This document shows positions 36,079-44,415 of a stretch of 64,000 nucleotides of DNA, in pieces. Made by a program: the position numbers and the translations under genes. Numbering within the stretch: position 1 is the first letter of the stretch; the number at the start of each line of letters is the position of its first letter. The notes beneath the pieces are model-generated. The model was not told the DNA's origin. It was given only the letters and a program-made list of their open reading frames with translations, and did no database searches. Source of the stretch: Blastococcus sp. CT_GayMR19 (GTDB taxonomy: Bacteria; Actinomycetota; Actinomycetes; Mycobacteriales; Geodermatophilaceae); assembly GCF_004570385.1 (NCBI RefSeq), contig NZ_SPQL01000005.1, positions 124,001 through 188,000 on the forward strand. Direction: 5' to 3'.

Positions 36079-37227
36079 TCAGCGAGCGGTGGGGACGACC
36101 TCGCGCACGGCCGCAGCCACCCGCTCGATCTGATCCTCGGTGAGGTTGGCGTGCATCGGGATGGCCAGGTGCCGGCGGAAGAGGTCCGCCGAGACCGGGC
36201 AGGGGTTCGTCTCGCCGTAGACCGGCTGCAGGTGGGAGGCGTAGGTGCCGAAGTTGCACTGCACGCCGCGGCTGCGCAGCTCGGAGGCGACGACGCCGCG
36301 GTCGACGCTCGGGTCCAGCGTCAGCGCGTAGCTCTGCCAGGAGTGCGTGCGGTCCTTGCCCGTCACCGGCAGCGTCACCAGGTCGAAGTCGCCGAGCAGC
36401 CGCTGGTAGGCCGCGGCGACGTCCTGGCGGGCCTTCACCAGGTCGGGGAGCCGGTCGAGCTGGGCCAGCATGATGGCCGCGGAGACGTCGGAGAGCTTGT
36501 AGTTGTAGCCGATCTCGTCGAACTCGGGCACCGGCAGGCCGGTGGTGCCGGCGCGGGAGAGGGCGCTCTCGATGCCGAAGTTGTGCGTCTTGCGGGCGCG
36601 CGTGGCGATGTCCTCGCGGTCGGTCGTGAGCGCGCCACCCTCACCGGCGGTGATGCCCTTGCGGCCGTGGAAGGAGAAGCAGGCGGCGTCCCCGAAGCTG
36701 CCCGCGGGGCGGCCCTGGTAGGTCGCGCCGGAGGAACAGGCGGCGTCCTCCACCAGCCAGAGGCCGCGCTTGGCCGCGATGGCCTCGAGCTCGGCGTAGT
36801 CGGCGAGCTGACCCAGCGTGTCGACGGCCATGATGCCGACGGTCCGCTCGGTGATGGCGGCCTCGACGGCCGCGGGGTCGATCGTCCAGGTGTCGGGGAG
36901 GACGTCGGCGAAGACCGGCGTGCCGCCGCCGTAGACGACCGAGTGCCCCGTGGCGGGGAAGGTGTAGTCGGCGACGACGACCTCGTCGCCGGCCTTCAGG
37001 CCGAGCGCGGAGACGGCCAGGTGCAGCGCGGCCGTGCAGTTGTTGACCGGGAGGGCGAACCGGGTGCCCGCCGACCGCGCGAACGCCTCGCCGAACCGCT
37101 GGCCCGTCGGCCCCTGACCGGCGACCCAGCCGGAGCGGAACACCTCCTCGATGGCGCGGATCTCCGGATCGCCGAAGGTCGGCTGCCCGAGAGCGATGAC
37201 ATCGACGGTGGTGGCTGGGCTCGACAT
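36079..37227 (-). CDS. DegT/DnrJ/EryC1 family sugar aminotransferase
   Basis: A 382-residue PLP enzyme with LPVNNCTAALHLAV (59-72), WLVEDAACSSGATY (157-170) and the PLP lysine at residue 190 in SFHGRKGITAGEGG. The sequence resembles dTDP-4-amino-4,6-dideoxy-sugar and perosamine-type transaminases. The ATG at 37227 has AGGAG close upstream. The open frame continues far to the right but only as an antisense shadow of the membrane protein gene. It heads a run of three genes with an epimerase and an acetyltransferase. Confidence 0.9.
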   Translation of the reverse strand: MSSPATTVDVIALGQPTFGDPEIRAIEEVFRSGWVAGQGPTGQRFGEAFARSAGTRFALPVNNCTAALHLAVSALGLKAGDEVVVADYTFPATGHSVVYGGGTPVFADVLPDTWTIDPAAVEAAITERTVGIMAVDTLGQLADYAELEAIAAKRGLWLVEDAACSSGATYQGRPAGSFGDAACFSFHGRKGITAGEGGALTTDREDIATRARKTHNFGIESALSRAGTTGLPVPEFDEIGYNYKLSDVSAAIMLAQLDRLPDLVKARQDVAAAYQRLLGDFDLVTLPVTGKDRTHSWQSYALTLDPSVDRGVVASELRSRGVQCNFGTYASHLQPVYGETNPCPVSADLFRRHLAIPMHANLTEDQIERVAAAVREVVPTAR

Positions 37228-37394
37228 GGGGCTCCTGACGTACGGGAAGGGCCGGCGAAGGTCACGGCCCGGTCTCGAGACTACGTGCTCGAGCAGGGAC
37301 GGTCCGGGATCAGCCGGAACGACGGCGACTTCTGTGACGGAAGGGTCACCCGCGCCGAAGAAATGCCCTCGAGCGCCGTTCTCGGCACCTCTCG

Positions 37395-39662
37395 CTAGGC
37401 GACGGGTCGGGTGACCGGCGTACCGGGACGTCGCTGGGCCCGCCGCCACAGCAACTGGTGCGCGAAGGCGGCCAGGGCGCCCACGAGCACGACCAGGAGG
37501 CCGGTGCGCAGCCCGGGGATCTCGTACTCCAGGTGGACGACCGTCCCACCCGGGGGCACGGTGAGCTCCACCAGGCCGTACGGGCCCTCGCCGACCGCGA
37601 CGGTGCGGCCGTCCTCCGTCGACGCCCGATACCCGGGCCAGTTGAGCCGGTTGAGCAGGATGGTGCCGCCGTCGTCCGAGCGCACCGAGATTCGCGCGCC
37701 CAGTCCGGCGTCCTCGGCGGCCACGACGTCGACGCCGCGGCTCGCGGTGACGCGGGGGCCGGGAGCGGGGACCTCGCGTCGCTGGAGAACGTGCCGGGCC
37801 TCGTCGCGCAGCACGGTGCGCCAGCCGGGGCGGGGCACGTAGTCCCGGGGCCGGAACGCGCCGCGGGTGAGCACGAGCGTGTCGACCCCAAGGACGTCGA
37901 CGAGCGGCGCCCGGTAGCCCGGGACGTTCCGGTTGAGCTGGCGCATCGGGTCGTTGTCCAGGAGAGAGCCGCGGTGGTCGAAGGAGAGGCTGCGCTGGAA
38001 CGCGGCGTAACCGATCCCGGTGTAGTGGTTCACGGAGACGTACCCGGCAGCGGCCAGCATGTTGCCGTAGGTCAGGCGGCCCCCGCGGGTGGCGCCCGCG
38101 TCGCCGATCGTGTGCACGTTGGACAGCTGCAGGACCGTCCCCCGAAAGGTCTCGGAGGCGCCCCGCACCGCCGCCAGGTCGCTGACCCGGCCCAGGTCCA
38201 GGTCGGGCACGACCGGGTGGTGGTCCCAGCCGTGGGTCCCTGCCTGGGCCGGCGTGACGATCATCGTGCCGACCAGCACCATGGCGGGGAACGCGCCCAT
38301 GCCGCGGCGCCGGACCGCGATGATCGTCCCCGCGACGAGGGCACCGACCGCCGCCGTCCAGCCCAGGTGGGCGAGCACGTCGTCGGGGGTGCTCGACCAG
38401 GCGAAGAAGAAGCCGGCCGCGACGATTCCCGCGCTGATACCGGCACGACGCCGCACCTGGTCGGTCGCCAGCCCCGCCGACAGCAGTATCGCGAAGCAGA
38501 CGACGAGCCCGACATAGGAGTACTCGACCAGCCGCAGCGGCCACCGGAACATCCACAGCCGGTCCGGCCCCAGGGTGCACAGCAGGAAGAACCCGGTGGG
38601 CACCAGCAACCCGAGGCGGCCGCGCCAGTCGCCGGAGCTGCGCCACCGCAGCCACGGCAGCAGCGGGAGCACGACCCAGCTCAGGTAGACCGACGGCACG
38701 ACGTCGGACGTGCCCCCCCAGGCGTTGATCTCGGGCAGCAGGGTGGGGCTGCTGAGCCCCAGCAGGTCCCCGATCGACGGGGCGAGGTAGCTCACGTTGG
38801 AGACCGTCGCCGCGCCGTCGCGGTAGCCCATCGGCAGGGCGGCGATCAGGGGGAGGTAGGTCAACAGGGCCGCGGCGCCGATGCACAGGCCGGCGACGAC
38901 CAGGCCGCCCAGGCGTCGGAACCGCCGGGCGGACAGCAACTCGACGCTCGATCCGGCCAGGACGACGACCACGCCGAGCAGGGCGTACGGGTACCCGACG
39001 GTGACCGCGAGGGCCCCGAAGACGATGAGTGCGCCCGGACCACCGGCCCCGGTGGCATAGCGGCGGGCCGCCCCCCAGGTCCAGACGACCCACGTGATCG
39101 ACATGAGGCCGCCGATCCAGTTGCCCGCGTCCCAGTAGAGGGTGAAGCCGCTGAACGGAACGATGATGCCGACGGCGAAGGCGGACGCGCGGCCGGCGCC
39201 GTAGGTCAGGGCGAGGCGCCGGACGGCGAGGCCGAGAAGGATCAGGAACTCGGCCGTGACGAGGAAGGAGGCCCGCGCCAGCTCGTCGAAGCCCGAGATG
39301 AACACCGCATTGGCCAGCGTCACCGGGTTGAACAGCCCGTAGCCCGATTCGCCGACCACATTCGCACCCGCGAAGCCGGTCGGGTCGAAGCCGAGCCAGC
39401 GCCCCTCGCGCAGGGCCGAACCCACCATGTGCCACATGGGGTAGAAGGACTCGGTGTTGTCGCCGAACCAGGTGAACCGGGGCCAGGTGAACTTGACCAG
39501 GACGGCGACCGTGGCGATCGCCGCGGCGAGCAGAGCGGCGTCCGGAGCAGGCCGACCGCGCCGACGAGAGCCGCGCACCCCCGTGCGACTGGCGTCCGGG
39601 TCGTCCACCGTCGTGGCCCCACCGTCGTCAGGTGTCGTCGGCCGGAGCATCGCGGTCGTCAC
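37395..39662 (-). CDS. YfhO-type large membrane glycosyltransferase-like protein
   Basis: A 755-residue protein with about twelve membrane helices, an outward C-terminal domain and a final helix near the C-terminus. The first outward loop has FTWFGDNTESFYPMW, then ESGYGLFNPVTL; the C-terminal domain has RLNWPGYRASTEDGRTVAV, the YfhO-like part. It is a clear paralogue of the protein at 28146. The start is uncertain: a GTG at 39662 fits a leaderless arrangement with TACCTT at 39676-39671, while an ATG lies four codons later at 39650. It probably transfers a lipid-linked sugar to a wall polymer outside the membrane. Confidence 0.78.
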   Translation of the reverse strand: MTTAMLRPTTPDDGGATTVDDPDASRTGVRGSRRRGRPAPDAALLAAAIATVAVLVKFTWPRFTWFGDNTESFYPMWHMVGSALREGRWLGFDPTGFAGANVVGESGYGLFNPVTLANAVFISGFDELARASFLVTAEFLILLGLAVRRLALTYGAGRASAFAVGIIVPFSGFTLYWDAGNWIGGLMSITWVVWTWGAARRYATGAGGPGALIVFGALAVTVGYPYALLGVVVVLAGSSVELLSARRFRRLGGLVVAGLCIGAAALLTYLPLIAALPMGYRDGAATVSNVSYLAPSIGDLLGLSSPTLLPEINAWGGTSDVVPSVYLSWVVLPLLPWLRWRSSGDWRGRLGLLVPTGFFLLCTLGPDRLWMFRWPLRLVEYSYVGLVVCFAILLSAGLATDQVRRRAGISAGIVAAGFFFAWSSTPDDVLAHLGWTAAVGALVAGTIIAVRRRGMGAFPAMVLVGTMIVTPAQAGTHGWDHHPVVPDLDLGRVSDLAAVRGASETFRGTVLQLSNVHTIGDAGATRGGRLTYGNMLAAAGYVSVNHYTGIGYAAFQRSLSFDHRGSLLDNDPMRQLNRNVPGYRAPLVDVLGVDTLVLTRGAFRPRDYVPRPGWRTVLRDEARHVLQRREVPAPGPRVTASRGVDVVAAEDAGLGARISVRSDDGGTILLNRLNWPGYRASTEDGRTVAVGEGPYGLVELTVPPGGTVVHLEYEIPGLRTGLLVVLVGALAAFAHQLLWRRAQRRPGTPVTRPVA

Positions 39663-39794
39663 GATGACCGAAGGTAACGGAAGGAGTGCGTCTCGTCGCC
39701 GCACCGCCCGGGGAGAGACCCCGTCCGTCACAGTGGCGATGCGGTGTCGCAGGGGCCGCACGCCCTCGCGGTGAACCTGTCCGTCCCCCGCGGA

Positions 39795-40286
39795 TCAGCC
39801 CGCGTGCGCCGAGACGGTCCGCCCGTCCGCTGCGGTGGCCGGTCCGGGCAGGGCGGGAAACACCCAGTGCCGGTAGGAGAGGTAGCGCACGACCGTTCCG
39901 AGGGCGATGGCGGTAACGTTGGCCACCTGCAGCACCGCGGCGTCGTCCTGGCCGAGCGGGTACCGGACGAACGCGACGATGCCCAGGCCCAGGCCGAGCG
40001 TGACGCCGTTGACCACGGCGAAGCGCAGCGACTCCCGGGTCAGGCCCGTGCGGGCCCGGTGGGAGAACGACCAGAGGCGGTGGCCGGCGAAGGCCAGGGC
40101 CATCGTGATCAGCGTGGCCACGAGCTTCGAGGTGACGGCGCCCGCCCCGACGTGGACGTAGAGCAGCTGGAACAGCGCGAGGTCGAGGACGAAACAGGTC
40201 GCCCCGACGACGCCGAAGGCGCTGAGTTCCTTGCCGAGCACCCGCCAGCGGTCGCGCAGGGCGCCACGGAGAGGTTCGACCGGCAC
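39795..40286 (-). CDS. GtrA family membrane protein
   Basis: A 163-residue protein with four membrane helices and the GtrA opening FGVVGATCFVLDLALF (residues 24-39). It is divergent from purK, the same arrangement as Rv3277 and purK in M. tuberculosis, so it belongs to the conserved housekeeping block rather than to the glycan island beside it. The GTG start has TACAGT six bases upstream. A role in flipping a polyprenyl-linked sugar is the family expectation. Confidence 0.88.
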   Translation of the reverse strand: MPVEPLRGALRDRWRVLGKELSAFGVVGATCFVLDLALFQLLYVHVGAGAVTSKLVATLITMALAFAGHRLWSFSHRARTGLTRESLRFAVVNGVTLGLGLGIVAFVRYPLGQDDAAVLQVANVTAIALGTVVRYLSYRHWVFPALPGPATAADGRTVSAHAG

Positions 40287-40292
40287 GCCGGA

Positions 40293-40298
40293 ACTGTA
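40293..40298 (-). promoter_or_regulatory. -10 box of a leaderless start for the second GtrA gene
   Basis: TACAGT on the minus strand, six bases before the GTG at 40286, with no ribosome site between. Confidence 0.6.
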
Positions 40299-40351
40299 CC
40301 GACGCCGGACGCCCCGGTGGCGTACCGCGGAGCCGGCGGGAGCGCGGCAGC

Positions 40352-40357
40352 TAACCT
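40352..40357 (+). promoter_or_regulatory. -10 box of purK
   Basis: TAACCT lies nine bases before the ATG at 40367, which predicts a leader of only two or three bases. Confidence 0.45.
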
Positions 40358-40366
40358 ACGCCCACC

Positions 40367-41572
40367 ATGGCCGATCCCCTGGACCCGCGCACCATGCTGC
40401 CGGTGGTGGCCATGGTCGGCGGCGGGCAGCTCTCCCGGATGACGCACCAGGCGGCCATCGCGCTCGGGCAGTCGGTCCGCGTGCTGGCCACCGAACCGTC
40501 GGAGTCCGCCGCGCTCGTCGCCGCCGACGTCCACATCGGGAGCCACCGCGACCTGGCCGACCTGCAGCGGCTGGCCGAGGGCGCCACCGTCGTAACCTTC
40601 GACCACGAGCACGTGCCGACCGAGCACCTGGTGGCGCTCGAGCAGGCCGGGCACCGCGTGGCGCCCGGCCCGGCGGCGCTCGTCCACGCCCAGGACAAAC
40701 TGGTCCTGCGGGCGGCGCTGGCCACCGCCGGTGAGCCGCAGCCTGCGTGGGTGGAGGCGTCGCAGGTAGCGGACGTCGAGGACTTCGCGGCCGCGCACGG
40801 CTGGCCGGTCGTGCTCAAGACGCCGCGGGGCGGCTACGACGGCAAGGGCGTGTTCGTCGTGGATGACGCGGCGGAGGCGGCTGCCCTGCTCGACACGCAC
40901 GGCACCCTGCTCGTCGAGGAGCGCGTGGCCATGGTGCGGGAGCTGGCTGCCCAGGTGGCGCGGTCGCCCTTCGGGCAGGTCGCCGTCTGGCCCGTCGTCG
41001 AGACCGTGCAACGTGACGGCGTCTGCAACGAAGTGCTGGTCCCGGCTCCCGGACTCGCCGGCGAGCGGGCCACGGCCGCCCAGGAACTCGCCGTCCGGAT
41101 CGCCGACAGGCTCGGCGTGGTCGGGATGCTCGCCGTCGAGCTGTTCGAGACCGCGGACGGGGTGCTCGTCAACGAGCTCGCGATGCGCCCGCACAACTCC
41201 GGCCACTGGACCATCGAGGGGTCGCGGACCAGCCAGTTCGAGCAGCATCTGCGCGCCGTCCTGGACTACCCGCTGGGCTCGACCGCCATGACGGCCCCCG
41301 TCGTGGTCATGGTCAACGTGCTCGGCGGCGCCGCCTCGGCCGCGGGCTGGGAGGGTCCGCCGCTGGACGAGCGGATGCACCACCTCATGGCGCACTGGCC
41401 CGACGTGAAGCTGCACTGGTACGGCAAGGGGCAACGCCCGGGCCGCAAGCTGGGCCACGTCACGGCGCTGGGAGAGGACCTCCACCAGGTCCGGTCGCGG
41501 GCCACCGCCGCCGCCCGGTACCTGGCCGAAGGCATTCTCGACGACGCCTTCGCCTTCGAGCAGGAGCACTGA
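40367..41572 (+). CDS. purK: 5-(Carboxyamino)imidazole ribonucleotide synthase PurK
   Basis: A 401-residue ATP-grasp enzyme that makes N5-CAIR from AIR, ATP and bicarbonate in purine synthesis. The N-terminus has [10 protein letters not shown] (16-25), the ATP-grasp region has [15 protein letters not shown], and the end of the active site is [17 protein letters not shown]. The next gene, purE, begins after twelve bases and its ribosome site overlaps the purK stop, so the two are one operon. Confidence 0.95.
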   Translation: MADPLDPRTMLPVVAMVGGGQLSRMTHQAAIALGQSVRVLATEPSESAALVAADVHIGSHRDLADLQRLAEGATVVTFDHEHVPTEHLVALEQAGHRVAPGPAALVHAQDKLVLRAALATAGEPQPAWVEASQVADVEDFAAAHGWPVVLKTPRGGYDGKGVFVVDDAAEAAALLDTHGTLLVEERVAMVRELAAQVARSPFGQVAVWPVVETVQRDGVCNEVLVPAPGLAGERATAAQELAVRIADRLGVVGMLAVELFETADGVLVNELAMRPHNSGHWTIEGSRTSQFEQHLRAVLDYPLGSTAMTAPVVVMVNVLGGAASAAGWEGPPLDERMHHLMAHWPDVKLHWYGKGQRPGRKLGHVTALGEDLHQVRSRATAAARYLAEGILDDAFAFEQEH

Positions 41573-41583
41573 GGAGTGTGGGC

Positions 41584-42099
41584 ATGAGCGACGCGTCCGG
41601 GGACCCCGCGGTGGGCATCGTCATGGGCAGCGACTCGGACTGGCCGATGATGGAGCCCGCGGCCCTCGCCCTCGAGGAGTTCGACGTCCCGTACGAGGCG
41701 CACGTCGTCTCGGCTCACCGGACGCCGCGACGCATGCTCGACTACGCGGAGTCCGCGGCCGGCCGGGGTGTGCGGGTGGTCATCGCCGGAGCCGGAGGCG
41801 CGGCCCACCTGCCCGGGATGATCGCCGCGGCGACCCCGCTCCCCGTCATCGGCGTCCCGCGCCCGCTGGACCGGCTCGACGGCCTCGACAGCCTGCTGTC
41901 GATCGTGCAGATGCCGGCCGGCGTGCCCGTTGCGACCGTCGGCATCGACGGGGGACGCAACGCCGGACTGCTCGCCGTCCGAATCCTGGCCACCGGGGAC
42001 GACGCCCTCCGCGCCGCGGTGGAGCGCTTCCAGGCCGATCTGGCCGATCAGGTCCTCGCCCGGGACGTTCTCCTGCAGCAGCGGCTGGCCGCGGACTGA
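41584..42099 (+). CDS. purE: N5-carboxyaminoimidazole ribonucleotide mutase PurE
   Basis: A 171-residue class I PurE that converts N5-CAIR to CAIR. The active-site motifs are [20 protein letters not shown] and [11 protein letters not shown]. The ATG at 41584 is preferred over a GTG two codons earlier because GAGGAG at 41571-41576 sits seven bases before it. It ends four bases before a convergent acyltransferase gene. Confidence 0.95.
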   Translation: MSDASGDPAVGIVMGSDSDWPMMEPAALALEEFDVPYEAHVVSAHRTPRRMLDYAESAAGRGVRVVIAGAGGAAHLPGMIAAATPLPVIGVPRPLDRLDGLDSLLSIVQMPAGVPVATVGIDGGRNAGLLAVRILATGDDALRAAVERFQADLADQVLARDVLLQQRLAAD

Positions 42100-42103
42100 G
42101 GCG

Positions 42104-42856
42104 TCAGGAGCCCGGCTTGGCGAACTCGGCGATCCAGCCCTGGACGACGTCGTCCGGGTAGCCCCGGTGGAAGTGCCGCCGCCACGGGTAGGCCGGCCCC
42201 GAGCGGTCGGAGAGCAGCAGGCGCTTGGCCGGTGCGAGCACCTTGCCGGGGTTCCCCGAGTAGATCATCCCGGGCGGGACGTCGTCTCGGACGAGGGACT
42301 GGGCGCCGACCAGGGATCCTTCGCCGATGGTCACCCCTGGGAAGACGACGGATGAGGTCGCCACGACCGCGAACCGCTCGATGGTCACCCCGGCGTGGAA
42401 GCCGTCGCTCGGTGGGTGCGGGTCGTTGGTGAGGACGACGTAGGGGAAGATCCAGACGAACTCGGCGATCCTGGATCCGCGGCCGATGTTGACGTTGGAG
42501 TGCAGGCGCACGTGGCGGCCGAAGGTGGCATCGCCCTGGAGATCGCCGAGCGTTCCCACCCGCAGGCCCTCGGCGGCCTCGATGCCCTCGCGGATGGTCA
42601 CCTGGTGACCGGTCTGCAGCCCGTCCCCGAAGGTGGAGCCGGCGTACACGACATTGTGCGAGCGGATCAGGGCGCCCGATCCGATGCGGAGCGGGCCGAC
42701 GTCACCGGCCGCCGCCGGGTGGCCGAGCTCGCAGTGCGAGCCGACGACCGACCCGTCACCCAGTTCCACGTCGGCGTGGACGATCGAGAAGGGCCCGACC
42801 TCGACCCCCTCGCCGAGACGTGCCGCCGGGTCGATGATGGCCGTGGGGTGGATCAC
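42104..42856 (-). CDS. Hexapeptide-repeat acyltransferase (LpxA/WxcM-partner type)
   Basis: A 250-residue left-handed beta-helix protein starting MIHPTAIIDPAARLGEG. The helix continues through GDGSVVGSHCELG and HSNVNIGRGSRIAEF and ends at MIYSGNPGKVLAPAKRL, followed by a short aromatic tail. It resembles UDP- or dTDP-sugar N-acyltransferases. The GTG start is predicted to be leaderless from TAGCCT seven bases upstream. It is divergent by 41 bp from an acyltransferase/ketoisomerase fusion gene, so the two are likely co-regulated. Confidence 0.82.
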   Translation of the reverse strand: MIHPTAIIDPAARLGEGVEVGPFSIVHADVELGDGSVVGSHCELGHPAAAGDVGPLRIGSGALIRSHNVVYAGSTFGDGLQTGHQVTIREGIEAAEGLRVGTLGDLQGDATFGRHVRLHSNVNIGRGSRIAEFVWIFPYVVLTNDPHPPSDGFHAGVTIERFAVVATSSVVFPGVTIGEGSLVGAQSLVRDDVPPGMIYSGNPGKVLAPAKRLLLSDRSGPAYPWRRHFHRGYPDDVVQGWIAEFAKPGS

Positions 42857-42863
42857 GCGCCGA

Positions 42864-42890
42864 AGGCTACCTGCCGCCCTCGGGTAGGTT
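42864..42890. promoter_or_regulatory. Divergent pair of leaderless -10 boxes
   Basis: TAGCCT on the minus strand (42869-42864) lies seven bases before the GTG at 42856, and TAGGTT on the plus strand (42885-42890) lies seven bases before the GTG at 42898. The 41 bp between the two starts must hold both promoters, and each box would overlap the other promoter's upstream region. Confidence 0.6.
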
Positions 42891-42897
42891 TTTCGGC

Positions 42898-43668
42898 GTG
42901 ACCGACGTGCCTGGATGGATCGACGAAGCAGCCCTGGTCGACTCGACCGCCTCGATCGGTCCAGGTGCCGTGCTGCACGGCGAGGTCGTCGTCGAGGCCG
43001 GCGCCCGCATCGGGCCGCTCGCGGTGCTCAGCGCGCCACCCGGCGAGCGTCTGGTCATCGGTCGCGAGAGCGTCGTCGGCGCCCGCGCCGTGGTCGAGGG
43101 CCGGGTGACCATCGGCCGGTACGCGCGGGTGGAGGCCGGGACGGTGCTGCTCACCGACGTACCGGCCCGGGCCATCGTCGGCGGCACGCCTCCGCGGATC
43201 ACCGGCTACGTCGGCACGTCGACGGCCTCCTCCGGTGGTGCGAGTGCTCTGGGAGACATGGGGGCGGTCCAGGGCGCCCGGCTGGTCGCCCTGCCCGACA
43301 TCCGCGACGTCCGGGGGGCGCTCTCCTTCGCGGAGGTCGACGCCCAGCTGCCCTTCGTGCCGCGCCGTGTCTTCATCCAGTACGACGTTCCCTCCCGCGA
43401 GGCGCGGGGTGAGCACGCCCACCGGGAACTCCACCAGTTCCTGCTCTGCGTGCACGGCAGCGTCCGGACCCTGGTGGACGACGGCCGGCACCGTGCCGAG
43501 GTCGTGCTGGACCGGCCGAGCGTCGGTCTGCACGTCCCGCCGATGGTGTGGGGCGGTCAGTTCGACTACGAGCCCGACTCCGTGCTCGTGGTGCTGGCCT
43601 CGGATCGCTACGACGCCGCCGACTACATCCGCGACTACGCCGAGTTCGAGGCGCTCGTTACGGGCTGA
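42898..43668 (+). CDS. Fusion of hexapeptide acyltransferase-like domain with WxcM/FdtA-type sugar 3,4-ketoisomerase
   Basis: A 256-residue two-domain protein. Residues 10-105 are a left-handed beta-helix with hexapeptides (SIGPGAVLHGEVVVEAG; closing VGGTPPRITG). Residues 125-256 are a cupin of the WxcM/FdtA/QdtA kind, with GEHAHRELHQFLLC (171-184) holding the active-site histidines and LHVPPMVWGG at 211-220. FdtA-type cupins turn dTDP-4-keto-6-deoxyglucose into the 3-keto isomer, and the acyltransferase domain would acylate the amino sugar formed next. The start is a GTG at a leaderless spacing. No dTDP-glucose synthase or dehydratase gene is in the window. Confidence 0.85.
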   Translation: MTDVPGWIDEAALVDSTASIGPGAVLHGEVVVEAGARIGPLAVLSAPPGERLVIGRESVVGARAVVEGRVTIGRYARVEAGTVLLTDVPARAIVGGTPPRITGYVGTSTASSGGASALGDMGAVQGARLVALPDIRDVRGALSFAEVDAQLPFVPRRVFIQYDVPSREARGEHAHRELHQFLLCVHGSVRTLVDDGRHRAEVVLDRPSVGLHVPPMVWGGQFDYEPDSVLVVLASDRYDAADYIRDYAEFEALVTG

Positions 43669-43701
43669 CGGAACCGGGGTCGGTCCGCCGAGAAGCCGGC
43701 C

Positions 43702-44415
43702 TCAGGCCGTCGATCCGGCGTCCACCGTGAGCACGGTCCCGGTGACGCCGGCGGCGTCGGGCGACAGCAGGTAGGCGATGGCCCCGGCGATCTCGTCGGG
43801 GGTCGCGAAACGGTTCAGCGGGCTGCGCTTCTTGATCCGGTCGAGCTGTCCGCCGAGGACGTCGGTCATCTCCGTCGCGACGAAGCCCGGTGCCACGCAG
43901 TTCACCGTGACCCCGCGGGCGCCGAGGTCGCGGGAGAGGCCACGCGTGAAGCCCTCGAGTCCCGCCTTCGCCGCGCCGTAGACCGACAGCCCGCGGAAGC
44001 CGGTGGTCGCGATGATCGACGACACGTTGACGACTCGGCCGCGTCCCTTGGAGAGCATCGGGCGGCACAGGTACTTGGTCAGGAGGATGGGGGAGAGCAG
44101 GTCCAGCTCGATGGTCGAGCGGATCTCGCTGTTGTGCATCGTAGGGAGCAGGCCGTCGTTGCCCGCGGCCGCGTTGTTCACCAGGCCGTACGGGGTGCCG
44201 TGCTCGTCGAGGACCCGGCGCGCCACGGCCGGGAGCCCGTCGAGGTCCTTCAGGTCGACCGCCAGGTGCGAGTAGCCCTTGCCGATGTCCTGGGGGTCGA
44301 CGTCCCGCCGTGAGAGTCCCAGCACGCGGTACCCGTCGGCCGTGAGCCGGCGCGCGGTGGCCTGACCCAGGCCGCTGCTGGTCCCGCTGATCACCACGAG
44401 GTCGTCGCTGCTCAT
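43702..44415 (-). CDS. Short-chain dehydrogenase/reductase (FabG-like)
   Basis: A 237-residue classical SDR. The cofactor motif is SGTSSGLG (10-17), NNAA is at 80-83, and the catalytic Ser, Tyr146 and Lys150 are in VVNVSS and YGAAK. It resembles 3-oxoacyl-ACP reductases. The ATG overlaps the stop of the AMP-ligase gene by four bases, and an acyl carrier protein gene heads the same operon, so an acyl-ACP thioester is the likely substrate. Confidence 0.88.
   Translation of the reverse strand: MSSDDLVVISGTSSGLGQATARRLTADGYRVLGLSRRDVDPQDIGKGYSHLAVDLKDLDGLPAVARRVLDEHGTPYGLVNNAAAGNDGLLPTMHNSEIRSTIELDLLSPILLTKYLCRPMLSKGRGRVVNVSSIIATTGFRGLSVYGAAKAGLEGFTRGLSRDLGARGVTVNCVAPGFVATEMTDVLGGQLDRIKKRSPLNRFATPDEIAGAIAYLLSPDAAGVTGTVLTVDAGSTA

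Noticed and set aside
36079-39435. A single open frame of more than 1100 codons on the minus strand
   Set aside because: Only the last 382 codons match a family (DegT). The rest is an arginine-, glycine- and proline-rich antisense-frame shadow of the YfhO-type gene, a common artefact at this GC content.
27046-39662. Glycan island as a mobile element
   Set aside because: No integrase, transposase, tRNA gene or flanking repeats were seen, and base composition is similar to the neighbours; horizontal gain cannot be shown from this window alone.
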